Assembly (NCBI RefSeq): GCF_014145675.1
Contig: NZ_JACGZW010000009.1
Span: 434,001-498,000, forward strand
DNA from: Amycolatopsis dendrobii
GTDB lineage: Bacteria; Actinomycetota; Actinomycetes; Mycobacteriales; Pseudonocardiaceae
Direction: 5' to 3'
Length of the DNA: 64,000 nucleotides
The notes beneath the pieces were generated by a model. That model saw only the letters and a list, made by a program, of their open reading frames with translations. It did not search any database and had not been told where the DNA came from. Position numbers and translations under genes: made by a program. The stretch's first letter is position 1. Each line of letters begins with the position of its first letter. This document shows positions 8,549 to 16,547 of the stretch, in pieces.

Positions 8549-9472
8549 CTAACGGGCGATGCGGGGCACGCTGCGCAGTCGCGGACCCCACACGAGCAGG
8601 CCGAAGTGGGCCGCACAGGCATGTCCGAGGACGGTCACGACGGAGGCCAGACTGGCCGGATCGTCGGTCACGTAGACGCCGATAACGAATAGCTCAAGGG
8701 CCACGATCCCGGCGATCCGAGCCCTCCCGCGAAGCAGCGCGACGAGCACGCCGGCGGTGGTGAGGAAGCCGTAGCTGACGCCGATGTCGAGCCAGCGGCC
8801 CGCGGAATGCGGCAGGACGTCGGTGTGGATCAGGGCCATGACCGGCAGTTCGGTGGCGATCGTGGCGAGCACGTGCCCGCTGAAGAAGACCAGAGCCGTC
8901 CGGAGCCCGCCGAATCGACGTTCGAACGGGGCTACGGCGATCGCGAAGATCACCGCGTACGGCAGCCAGCCGCCGTCAGCGATCCAGAACGCGCTGGTCA
9001 GGAGTGCGGTGAGGGGGTGGCGCGCCATGTTGTGCGCGTCGGTGCTGGAGACCGCGAGGAGTTTGCCGGTGAGCTTCGAACTGCCGAACCGGATGAGCAG
9101 CGAGGTGCCGAGGAGCAGGACGAGGTAGCCGAAGGTGAACGGCGTGGACCGCGGGCTCGGGACGAGGTTCAGCCAGGCCCGCTTCGGCCGCCAGCTCACG
9201 GGGACGGCGGCCAGGAAGGCGGGCCTTGGCGTCGGCTGGACGAGGTCGTCCTCCGTCAGCACGGCCGTTGCCGCCGGGGAGCCGAGGACGTCGGCCAAAG
9301 GGGTTCCGCCTGCCTGGGTCGTGGCCGTGCTCGCGGCCGGTTCGAGGATCGGCGCCGTCGGGTCCGAAGCCGGGGTGCACAGCCAGCTCAAGGATCGCCA
9401 CTTCCGGGGGGTTCCCGTGGTGGCAGCACTGCGTGCCGGGCGGGGCGCCGGGTCCGGCTCGCGCAGCGACAT
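8549..9472 (-). CDS. Rhomboid-like multi-pass membrane protein
   Basis: About 307 aa from the ATG at 9472; an ATG at 9493 is equally possible and neither has a clear Shine-Dalgarno. Residues 1-110 are Pro/Ala-rich and probably cytoplasmic. Then six or so hydrophobic segments follow (FTFGYLVLLLGTSLLI, WLPYAVIFAIAVAPF, TALVFFSGHVLATIAT and others). IGVSYGFL matches the rhomboid GxSxG position and HACAAHFGLLVWG in the last helix gives a candidate His. The dyad may therefore be present, but the loops are divergent and the actinobacterial rhomboid-like family is not proven to be proteolytic. Confidence 0.65.
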   Translation of the reverse strand: MSLREPDPAPRPARSAATTGTPRKWRSLSWLCTPASDPTAPILEPAASTATTQAGGTPLADVLGSPAATAVLTEDDLVQPTPRPAFLAAVPVSWRPKRAWLNLVPSPRSTPFTFGYLVLLLGTSLLIRFGSSKLTGKLLAVSSTDAHNMARHPLTALLTSAFWIADGGWLPYAVIFAIAVAPFERRFGGLRTALVFFSGHVLATIATELPVMALIHTDVLPHSAGRWLDIGVSYGFLTTAGVLVALLRGRARIAGIVALELFVIGVYVTDDPASLASVVTVLGHACAAHFGLLVWGPRLRSVPRIAR

Positions 9473-9641
9473 GCGTCCAGAGTGGCTGGGCATGCTGGGA
9501 TTTTGGCTAAGCGCAGCTGTGAATGCGCTGTGATTCACACCCGCTAGAGTGAGCACTCTGGGTAGAAGGTTTCGCTCTTTGTCACCCGTTCGGTGGCCGC
9601 ATCCGGTAGGAATAGGCCACTCCTGGTGAAAGGTCTCGCTG

Positions 9642-10181
9642 GTGAACGACGAGGTTTCGGTCGCCGAGCTGTTGGTGCGCGAAGGACACGAACGACGGAT
9701 TCCGCCGCCGTCCCGGTCCCGGTGGCGCATGGTTTCGGTGATGCTCGCGGTGATCGTCGGCTGCGGCGCGGCGGCCATGCTCGTCTCGTACGGGACCACG
9801 GCGAACGACGGGGCCGCTCGGATCACCGAGATGCGCGTGATCGAGATGCCGGACCGCACCGGCGGCGCAGGCGGCGTCGACGAGACGAACCCGCCGACGC
9901 CCACCGGCGAGGAGACCGAAGAGGGCACTGCCGGCGTCGGGGACGCGCCTTCCAGCCGGGCGAACGTCAATCCGTTCGGCGAGCACAGCACCTCGGAACA
10001 CCCGGCTGATTCCGCTCCGCCGCGTCCGTCGTCGAGCGAGCAGCCGGAAACCACCGGCCCGACCGGGCCGACTGGACCGGCACCGTCGTCGTCGAGCACG
10101 TCGGGGCCGTCGAGCTCCAGCCAGCCGTCGTCGCCGAGCAGCCACGAGCCGCCGTGCGTCCTGAACATCATTTGCCTTTAG
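9642..10181 (+). CDS. Membrane protein with Pro/Ser-rich tail
   Basis: 179 aa from GTG at 9642, with GAAAGG 8 nt upstream. One transmembrane helix (about residues 32-50, VSVMLAVIVGCGAAAMLVSY) follows a basic, Pro-containing cytoplasmic N terminus. The remainder is a low-complexity extracytoplasmic domain rich in Thr, Pro, Ser and Glu, ending in PPCVLNIICL. It has no enzymatic motif and may be a cell-wall-spanning or anti-sigma-like protein. The function is unknown. A short inverted repeat AGAGT/ACTCT (9546-9559) lies in the divergent spacer with the rhomboid-like gene. Confidence 0.6.
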   Translation: MNDEVSVAELLVREGHERRIPPPSRSRWRMVSVMLAVIVGCGAAAMLVSYGTTANDGAARITEMRVIEMPDRTGGAGGVDETNPPTPTGEETEEGTAGVGDAPSSRANVNPFGEHSTSEHPADSAPPRPSSSEQPETTGPTGPTGPAPSSSSTSGPSSSSQPSSPSSHEPPCVLNIICL

Positions 10182-10231
10182 AACCCTGAGCGCCCGCTGA
10201 GCGCGGCACGCGCGCTCCGGCGGAACTCGGC

Positions 10232-12166
10232 ATGATCGGCCGCGTGCCGAATACAAAGCTGCGCGCCTGGCTTCTCGAAGGCGAGCACAAGCGCGCCCAG
10301 CAGATGACCGGTGGCAAACGGGAGACCAAAAAGGCCGAACAGCCGTGGTGGAAGGTCATGTGCCTCACCGGTGTCGACTACTTCTCCACCCTGGGATATC
10401 AGCCGGGCATCGCCGCGCTCGCGGCCGGAGTGCTGTCGCCGCTGGCCACTGTGGTGCTGGTGGTGCTGACGCTCGCCGGCGCGCTGCCGATTTACCGCCG
10501 GGTCGCGCGGGAAAGCCCGCACGGCCAGGGATCGATCGCGATGCTGGAGAAGTTGCTGTCCCGGTGGGGCGGCAAGTTGCTGGTGCTGGCGTTGCTCGGA
10601 TTCGCTGCCACGGACTTCGTCATCACGGTCACGCTGTCCGCGGCCGACGCGACCGCGCACGTTATCGAGAATCCGTTTGTCCCGGCTGCGCTGCATGGCG
10701 GGCAGGTCTGGATCACGTTGGTGCTCATCGCGTTGCTGGGGGCGGTGTTTCTCAAGGGGTTCGCCGAGGCGATCGGGGTCGCGGTGGTGCTCGTCGGGGT
10801 CTATCTCGCGCTGAACGTCGTGGTGGTGGTTACCGCGTTGGCACATGTTTTCGGGGCGCCGCAGTTGATTGTGGACTGGCAGAACCTGTTGATCAGCGAG
10901 CATCCCAACCCTTGGTTGATGGTGGGGGTGGCGTTGGTGGTGTTTCCGAAGCTGGCGCTGGGGTTGTCCGGGTTTGAGACTGGGGTTTCGGTGATGCCGC
11001 TGGTCCGCGGGGCCAGCGGGGACACGGAGGCGGATCCGGTCGGACGGATCCGGAACACAAGGCGGTTGCTGCTTACTGCGGCGCTGATCATGAGCGCGTT
11101 CTTGATTACGTCGAGTTTCGCTACTGCGGTGTTGATTCCGCAGCAGGAGTTCCAGGCTGGCGGCAAGGCCAGCGGGCGTGCGCTGGCCTACCTGGCGCAC
11201 AGCTATCTCGGCGACGGCTTCGGCACGGTGTACGACGTCAGCACGATCGCGATCCTGTGGTTTGCCGGGGCGTCGGCGATGGCCGGGTTGCTGAATATCG
11301 TGCCTCGGTATTTGCCGCGGTACGGGATGGCTCCGGATTGGGCTCGGGCTACGCGGCCGTTGGTGATCGTGGTTTCGGTCATCGCGTTCGTGATCACGCT
11401 GATCTTTGACGCTGACGTTGAGGCGCAAGGCGGAGCGTATGCGACTGGTGTGCTGGTGCTGATCTCGTCGGCCTCGGTCGCGGTCGCCTTGTCTGCCCGA
11501 CGGCTCAAGCAACGGGCGTTCTGGGCTTATCTGGTGATCACGCTGGTGTTCTTGTACACGACAGTCGCGAACATCGTGGAGCGGCCCGAGGGGGTGAAGA
11601 TCGCGGGGTTCTTCATCGGGGCGATCGTGGTGACCTCGTTGATCTCCCGGGCTACCCGGTCGTTGGAGCTGCGGGTCGAGAAGGTCGAGTTCGACGCGGC
11701 GGCCCAGCGGATCGTGGACAAGGCGGTGCGGTCCGGGGCGGTTCGGATCATCGCCAATGAGCCGGATGCCCGGGACGCGGAGGAGTATCGGGAGAAGGAG
11801 CAGGAGGCCCGGGAGGACAATCATATTCCTCGGGACAGCGCGTTGTTCTTTCTTGAGGTTACTATTTCGGATGCGTCCGATTTTGAGACGACCTTGCGGG
11901 TGCATGGGGAGAAGCGGGCCGGGTATCGGATTTTGCGGATGAAGAGTCCGTCTATCGCTAATGCTATTGCTGCGGTGTTGTTGCATCTGCGGGATGAGAC
12001 TGGGATGCGGCCGCATATTTACTTTGCTTGGACTGAGGGGAATCCGTTTAAGTTTTTGGTTCGGTATTTGTTTTCGGGGGATGGGGATGTGCCGCCGGTT
12101 ACCCGGGAGGTGTTGCGGCGGGCGGAGCCGGATCCGCATCTGCGGCCGTTGGTGCATGTGGGGTGA
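10232..12166 (+). CDS. APC-superfamily amino acid/cation permease
   Basis: 644 aa from ATG 10232, or GTG 10244. About eleven or twelve transmembrane segments occupy residues 40-480. The start of TM1 carries CLTGVDYFSTLGYQPGIAALAAG, typical of the APC fold unwound helix. A soluble C-terminal domain of roughly 150 residues follows (LELRVEKVEFDAAAQRIVDK, ending HLRPLVHVG). The likely role is proton-coupled uptake of an amino acid or related solute; the substrate is unknown. Third-position G+C falls visibly in the last 350 bp (codons such as TTT, CTT, ATT), unlike the first half and most neighbours. Confidence 0.75.
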   Translation: MIGRVPNTKLRAWLLEGEHKRAQQMTGGKRETKKAEQPWWKVMCLTGVDYFSTLGYQPGIAALAAGVLSPLATVVLVVLTLAGALPIYRRVARESPHGQGSIAMLEKLLSRWGGKLLVLALLGFAATDFVITVTLSAADATAHVIENPFVPAALHGGQVWITLVLIALLGAVFLKGFAEAIGVAVVLVGVYLALNVVVVVTALAHVFGAPQLIVDWQNLLISEHPNPWLMVGVALVVFPKLALGLSGFETGVSVMPLVRGASGDTEADPVGRIRNTRRLLLTAALIMSAFLITSSFATAVLIPQQEFQAGGKASGRALAYLAHSYLGDGFGTVYDVSTIAILWFAGASAMAGLLNIVPRYLPRYGMAPDWARATRPLVIVVSVIAFVITLIFDADVEAQGGAYATGVLVLISSASVAVALSARRLKQRAFWAYLVITLVFLYTTVANIVERPEGVKIAGFFIGAIVVTSLISRATRSLELRVEKVEFDAAAQRIVDKAVRSGAVRIIANEPDARDAEEYREKEQEAREDNHIPRDSALFFLEVTISDASDFETTLRVHGEKRAGYRILRMKSPSIANAIAAVLLHLRDETGMRPHIYFAWTEGNPFKFLVRYLFSGDGDVPPVTREVLRRAEPDPHLRPLVHVG

Positions 12167-12168
12167 CT

Positions 12169-12284
12169 GCTCGTCGCCTGGTGGCGACATCGGCCCGGTC
12201 TTGGGTTGCGTGGGGCACCCCCGAACCGCAGGGCGGCTTTGTATCGGGGTTGGGGGAGGGCTGGGTGCCTCGGTGGTTGGGTGC
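12169..12284. repeat. Dispersed intergenic repeat, copy A
   Basis: This 116-bp stretch is nearly the same sequence as 40819-41003, but copy B carries an extra hairpin insert of about 70 bp. It starts two bases after the permease stop. It probably does not encode protein, since all frames translate as low-complexity Arg/Pro/Gly. Confidence 0.7.
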
Positions 12285-12380
12285 GTCGGCTGCGGTTTGT
12301 CGCGCGGCTTGGGTGTGTGGGTGCGTGCGGCGGGCGGGGTGCATCCGGGCGGTCGGCGGGCGGGCGTTGGGCGGCGGTCT

Positions 12381-12427
12381 GTGAAGGGCTCCTTGAGGGA
12401 ATCAGAGTCAATGAGGGTGGCCCTCAC
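12381..12427. repeat. Degenerate palindromic element
   Basis: GTGAAGGGCTCC on the left and GGGTGGCCCTCAC on the right form an imperfect inverted repeat around AATCAGAGTC. Similar arms occur at 41255-41300. It sits at the end of the convergent decarboxylase gene and may act as its terminator. Confidence 0.4.
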
Positions 12428-12435
12428 GGAACGGG

Positions 12436-13854
12436 TCAGAGTGCGGCTAGGGCGGTTAGGCGGTTGGCCAGTAGGTCGATGTCTGCTTCTGTCGTGCGGT
12501 GGTTGGTGACGCAGGCGCGGACGCAGGGGTGTCCGTTGACTTTGGCTGGGCCCAGCATCGCGGTGCCTTCTTCGTGGAGTCTGGCGAGAAGGTTTGCGTG
12601 TGCTTCGGCGTTGCGGCCGGGCATTCGGATGCAGACGGCGGTGAGCGTGACTGGGTTCATCAGCTCAAGGCCGGGAGCGGCGGAGATGTGTGTGCCTAGG
12701 CGGGCGGCCAGGGTAAGGCAGCGTTCGGTGACTGTTCGGAAGGCGCCTACGCCGAAGGTGCGCAGGGCGGCCCAGACCTTCAAAGCCTTGAAGCTGCGGG
12801 AAAGTTGCGGTCCGTGATCCATGTAGTCGAGTAGGTGGGCGTCGTCGATCGCGGTGAGGTAGGACGACGACTTGGAGAAGGCGAAGGCGGCGCGTAGTTT
12901 TGCCATGTCCTTGACCAGCAGGGCTCCCGCTTCCAGCGGGGCGAACAGCAGCTTGTGCGGGTCCAGGGTGACGGAGTCTGCTCGGGACAGCGGGAGCAGG
13001 GCGTCGCGGGGTGAATCGGCCAGGATGAAAAGGGCGCCGTATGCGCCGTCTACGTGTAGCCAGAGGTTTTCTTTTTCGCAGAGGTCTGCGATGGGGGTAA
13101 TAGGGTCTATCGAGCCGGTGGTGACGGTGCCTGCGGTGGCTACTACGCAGAATGGTTCTTTTCCGGCGGCGCGGTCTTCGGCGATCGCTCGGGCCAACAG
13201 GTCGACGCGTAGTTGGAAATGGGCGTCGGTGGGGATTGTGCGAACGTTGTCCAAGCCGATTCCCAGCAGGGCGGCGGCTTTGACAACGCTGCGGTGTGCT
13301 TCGTCGGAGGTGTAAAGCACTAGGGGGGCGCGGTTTTCTTGGAGGCCGCGTTCGCGGAAGTCCGGTCTGCGGTCGGCGATGGCGGTGGTGATCGCGTCCT
13401 TCGTGGCTCCGGAACCGCCGCTGGTGAGGATGCCTCCGGAGGCCGGGCCTAGGGCGAAGAGGCTGGCTAGCCAGTCCATGACGGAGCGTTCGATCACGTT
13501 GGCGGCTGGGGAGATTTGCCACAGGTTGCAGTTCTGGTTCAACACCGCGGCGATCGCTTCCGCGTATGCGCCGATGCCGTTGGACGGGCCTTGTACGTAG
13601 GCGAGGAACCTCGGGTGTGCGATCGTGGTGGTGTAGGGCACGATGCGGTCTACGACGTCGGCGAAGAACGCTTCTACGCCAAGGCCTTCTTCCGGGAATG
13701 GTTCCGTCAGCAGTTTGGTCAGGGTTTCCCGGTCCGCGTCTGGGGCGATCGGGCGACTGGTGAGTGAATTTTCGTATCCGTCGGTGAACCGGGCCAGAAG
13801 TTCGGCCGCTCTGGTCCGTTCGGCGGAATTGAGAATGAGGGAAGATCCGTCCAT
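12436..13854 (-). CDS. PLP-dependent group II amino acid decarboxylase
   Basis: 472 aa from ATG 13854, preceded by AGAGGG. It is a member of the glutamate/aromatic-L-amino-acid/diaminobutyrate decarboxylase family. The PLP Lys lies in LDPHKLLFAPLEAG, the Asp that pairs with the pyridine nitrogen is in HVDGAYGALF, and phosphate contacts are in ILTSGGSGATKDA. HPRFLAYVQGPSNG near residue 80 is the usual substrate-pocket motif. The substrate (tryptophan, DOPA, diaminobutyrate or another) cannot be decided. It is monocistronic and convergent with the permease. Codon use is less G+C-biased than in genes to the right. Confidence 0.8.
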   Translation of the reverse strand: MDGSSLILNSAERTRAAELLARFTDGYENSLTSRPIAPDADRETLTKLLTEPFPEEGLGVEAFFADVVDRIVPYTTTIAHPRFLAYVQGPSNGIGAYAEAIAAVLNQNCNLWQISPAANVIERSVMDWLASLFALGPASGGILTSGGSGATKDAITTAIADRRPDFRERGLQENRAPLVLYTSDEAHRSVVKAAALLGIGLDNVRTIPTDAHFQLRVDLLARAIAEDRAAGKEPFCVVATAGTVTTGSIDPITPIADLCEKENLWLHVDGAYGALFILADSPRDALLPLSRADSVTLDPHKLLFAPLEAGALLVKDMAKLRAAFAFSKSSSYLTAIDDAHLLDYMDHGPQLSRSFKALKVWAALRTFGVGAFRTVTERCLTLAARLGTHISAAPGLELMNPVTLTAVCIRMPGRNAEAHANLLARLHEEGTAMLGPAKVNGHPCVRACVTNHRTTEADIDLLANRLTALAAL

Positions 13855-14029
13855 GCGCCCTCTTCTGTCCGAAGGTCTTTTCGGGGCACAAGCTGCCATG
13901 ATTGTGATGGCGTGCGAATAGGGGCGGGAAAGAAGACCCCGAACGGCCGGAGAACCGAGGGCGGCCGGACACGATCATGGTCTGCGGCCGAACGGCGGTA
14001 CCGGGGAAAGGGTTGGGGGACAAAGGGTT

Positions 14030-14068
14030 CGGTCGGCTCCGCGATCCGGAAGAGGGCGGAGCCGACCG
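14030..14068. terminator. Hairpin terminator of the 14077-14517 gene
   Basis: A 13-bp perfect stem (14030-14042 with 14056-14068, CGGTCGGCTCCGC) lies 8 bp past the stop codon of the reverse-strand gene. Confidence 0.7.
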
Positions 14069-14076
14069 GGGAAGGG

Positions 14077-14517
14077 TCAGGAGAGTTCGTCGGTCAGGTC
14101 GCTGAAGTCCGCGGTGTTCCAGCGTTCCGGGCGCATCGAGATCACGATGTTCTCGCTCTGCTGCGGAGTGGCTTTGACATAGGCGATCGCCGCTTCCTCG
14201 GGCAGGTATCGGCGCGCCATCGCGATCCGGTCTTCGTCGGTGACCGCGCGGATGCCGGTGACCGGGCCTTCCACGGTCGCGTAGCGGATGGTCTTCGGGT
14301 CTTGCACACACAGCGAGAAGCGGCCGGCGGCTTCGATCAGTTTCGTTTTGCGGGCACCCGGCGAGGTGAGGACGGTGACCTCGCCGCCGGGCGTGTACTG
14401 GTGCCAGATCGGGGTGGTGAGCGGTGCGCGACCGGGCTCGGCGGTCACGCTCAGGACGCTGATGATCGGTTCGGCGAGCAGGGCTTCGCGCTCGGCGGGC
14501 GGGATCTTGCTGACCAT
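14077..14517 (-). CDS. Pyridoxamine 5'-phosphate oxidase-like protein
   Basis: 146 aa from ATG 14517 with AAGGAG 9 nt upstream. It is a split-barrel flavin (FMN or F420) binding protein: PLTTPIWHQYTPGGEVTVLTSPGARKTKLI is replaced by short matches such as TTPIWHQYTPGGEV and GARKTKLIEAAGRFSLCVQD in residues 35-75. It lacks the C-terminal dimer extension of true PdxH, so a reductase or heme-degradation-like role is equally possible. It is divergent from a TetR gene with repeated operator-like sites between them, which suggests TetR control. Confidence 0.7.
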   Translation of the reverse strand: MVSKIPPAEREALLAEPIISVLSVTAEPGRAPLTTPIWHQYTPGGEVTVLTSPGARKTKLIEAAGRFSLCVQDPKTIRYATVEGPVTGIRAVTDEDRIAMARRYLPEEAAIAYVKATPQQSENIVISMRPERWNTADFSDLTDELS

Positions 14518-14530
14518 CTCAGAGGGCTCC

Positions 14531-14598
14531 TTAAGGCCAATCGATTTGCCTTTAGCGTACGCGCACTCCGGCCGTTAAGGCCAACCTCTTTGCTTTAG
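14531..14598. promoter_or_regulatory. Two direct operator-like repeats
   Basis: TTAAGGCCAA-N5-TTTGCCTTTAG (14531-14555) recurs as TTAAGGCCAA-N4-TTTGCTTTAG (14575-14598). The starts are 44 bp apart, about four helical turns. Each copy is itself roughly palindromic (TAAGGC..GCCTTTA). The second overlaps the -10 (TAGAAT, 14596-14601) of the TetR gene, so TetR binding would block both divergent promoters. Confidence 0.6.
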
Positions 14599-14607
14599 AA
14601 TGGTGGG

Positions 14608-15177
14608 GTGACTCGGCCGGGCGGACGCAGCGCGCGGGTGCGCGAAGCGGTGCACCGTGCGGTGATCGAGCTGCTCGCGGAGGGGGAGACGACCGCGGGG
14701 GTCCCGCAGATCGCTGAGCGGGCTGGGGTCAATCCGACCAGCGTTTACCGTCGTTGGGGCAGCTGCGCGAGTGTGCTGCTCGACGCCGCGGTCGCGCGGT
14801 TGAGCCTGACGTCGCCGGTGCCGGACACGGGGTCGCTGCGCGGCGACGTCGAGCAGTGGGCGACAGCGGTCGAGCGCGCGCTCGCTGATCCAGATGGCGC
14901 GGTGCTGGTCCGGGCGTTGATCACGTTCATCGGGACCAGCGCCGATCCGATCGAGCGTCTGCTGTCGCGCGGGGAAGACCTGGAGCAGATGCTGACGGCA
15001 GCCGCGAGCCGGGGAGAGCCCGCGCCGAACCTTCAGGACCTGCTGGATTACGTGCTCGCTCCGATGTACCTGCGGGTGCTGCTGAGCAGGCCGATCGAGC
15101 CGGGCCTCGGCGTGAAGCTCGCGGATCGGCTGCTTACGGCAGCAGGTCTTCCTCCCGCTTCCGGCCAAGGTGGTTGA
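14608..15177 (+). CDS. TetR-family repressor, probably leaderless
   Basis: 189 aa from GTG 14608. The -10 TAGAAT ends six bases before the GTG and there is no Shine-Dalgarno, so the transcript probably begins at the start codon. The HTH at residues 30-55 reads GVPQIAERAGVNPTSVYRRWGS, the classic TetR recognition helix. The C-terminal ligand domain is about 130 residues. It probably represses itself and the divergent flavin-type gene through the twin repeats. Its 3' end overlaps the convergent permease gene by 44 bp. Confidence 0.8.
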   Translation: MTRPGGRSARVREAVHRAVIELLAEGETTAGVPQIAERAGVNPTSVYRRWGSCASVLLDAAVARLSLTSPVPDTGSLRGDVEQWATAVERALADPDGAVLVRALITFIGTSADPIERLLSRGEDLEQMLTAAASRGEPAPNLQDLLDYVLAPMYLRVLLSRPIEPGLGVKLADRLLTAAGLPPASGQGG

Positions 15178-16474
15178 ACAGCAGGTTCAGCACGAAGGCC
15201 AGCACCGCGGCGACGGTGATCGGGCTGCCGCAGATCGTCCGCAGCCAGGCGGGGAAATGCTGGAAGAACACCGAGTTGCCGAACCGGTCGAGGCCGAACG
15301 CGGGGAGCAGTCCGACGCCGAGGGCGACTGAGACCACGAAAGCGTTGTGGTTGCCGGAGAAGTCGACCTTCTTGAGCGTCTGCACGCCGACGACCCCGAC
15401 CATCGCGAACATCACCACCGCGACGCCGCCGACGACCGGTTCCGGGATCGCGGCGATGAACGCGCCGATCTTCGGCACCAGGCCCATCACGACGAGCATG
15501 CCGCCGGTCGTCGCGACCACCCAGCGGCTGCGCACGCCGGTCATCTGCACCAGCCCGACGTTCTGCGCGAACGCGGTGTCCGGGAAGGAGTTCATGAATC
15601 CGCCGAAGATCGCGGACAGCCCGTCGGTCGCCAGGCCGCGCGAGAGGTCGGCAGGAGTGACCGGGCGGCCGGTGATCTCGCCGACCGCGATCAGGTCAGC
15701 GGTCGTTTCGGTGAACGACACCAGCATCACCACGCACATCGACACCACGGCGGCGACCGGGAACGTCGGTGCTCCGAAGTGGAATGGCGAGGCCAGCCCG
15801 AACCAGCTCGCGTCGCCGACGCCGGAGAAGTGCGTGCGGCCGAGCGGAATCGCGATCAGGACGCCGGCGATCAGCGCGACCAGCGGGCCGATCTGGCCGA
15901 GGAACCCGCGCAGCACCCGGGTGAACAGCACCACCAGCGCGATCACGCCGAACGCCAGTCCGAGGTTCGCCGGATCGCCGTAAGACGGGTCGCCGGTGTC
16001 GTGGCCGCCGATCATCGCCGTGCCGGGGCCGAGCAGCGAGATCCCGATGACCAGCAGCAGCGTCCCGGACACCAGCGGCGGGAAGAACCGGATCAGCGCG
16101 GCGAACGGCCGGGCGATCAGCAGCCCGAACACGCCGGAGGCGATCATCGCGCCGTACACCGCGGTGATCCCGTACTGCGCGGCGATCAGGATCATCGGGT
16201 TGACCACGGTGAACGTCGCGCCCGCGACGACCGGAAGCCGGACGCCGAACAGCCGCCCGATGCCGACCGACTGGACCAAAGTGGCCAGTCCGGCGACGAA
16301 CAGGTCGGCGTTCACCAGCAGCGCGATCGACGCGTTGTCCAGGTGCAGCGCGCTGCCGATGACCAGCGGCACGGCGATACAGCCGGTGTACATGATCGCC
16401 ATGTGCTGCAGTCCGAGCAGAAGCAGCCGTCCGGCGGGAAGGCCCCGGTCGACCGGGTGCGCGGCGTTGGTCAT
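15134..16474 (-). CDS. NCS2 family purine/xanthine permease
   Basis: 446 aa, about 14 transmembrane segments. It belongs to the nucleobase:cation symporter-2 family (xanthine, uric acid or other purine uptake). Family signatures are visible: GLQHMAIMYTGCIAVPLVIG at the N terminus, FTETTADLIAVGEITGRPV in TM8 with the conserved Glu, and GFMNSFPDTAFAQNVGLVQMTGV in the TM9-10 region. The Phe-Ala-Gln-Asn motif suggests xanthine or urate over uracil, but this is inference. The 73-bp divergent spacer with the MetE-like gene is too short for a purine riboswitch. Confidence 0.85.
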   Translation of the reverse strand: MTNAAHPVDRGLPAGRLLLLGLQHMAIMYTGCIAVPLVIGSALHLDNASIALLVNADLFVAGLATLVQSVGIGRLFGVRLPVVAGATFTVVNPMILIAAQYGITAVYGAMIASGVFGLLIARPFAALIRFFPPLVSGTLLLVIGISLLGPGTAMIGGHDTGDPSYGDPANLGLAFGVIALVVLFTRVLRGFLGQIGPLVALIAGVLIAIPLGRTHFSGVGDASWFGLASPFHFGAPTFPVAAVVSMCVVMLVSFTETTADLIAVGEITGRPVTPADLSRGLATDGLSAIFGGFMNSFPDTAFAQNVGLVQMTGVRSRWVVATTGGMLVVMGLVPKIGAFIAAIPEPVVGGVAVVMFAMVGVVGVQTLKKVDFSGNHNAFVVSVALGVGLLPAFGLDRFGNSVFFQHFPAWLRTICGSPITVAAVLAFVLNLLFNHLGRKREEDLLP

Positions 16475-16547
16475 GAGCGGCTCCTTCTGTGTGGTCCCGC
16501 CGGATTATCGCTGCACATACCGCCGGTTTGTGTGTGACCATGCCAGC

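Noticed and set aside
10178..12427. Reverse-strand 749-aa frame across the APC permease
   Set aside because: His/Arg/Gln/Pro-rich shadow of the permease; no domain is recognisable and the permease frame has clear membrane helices.
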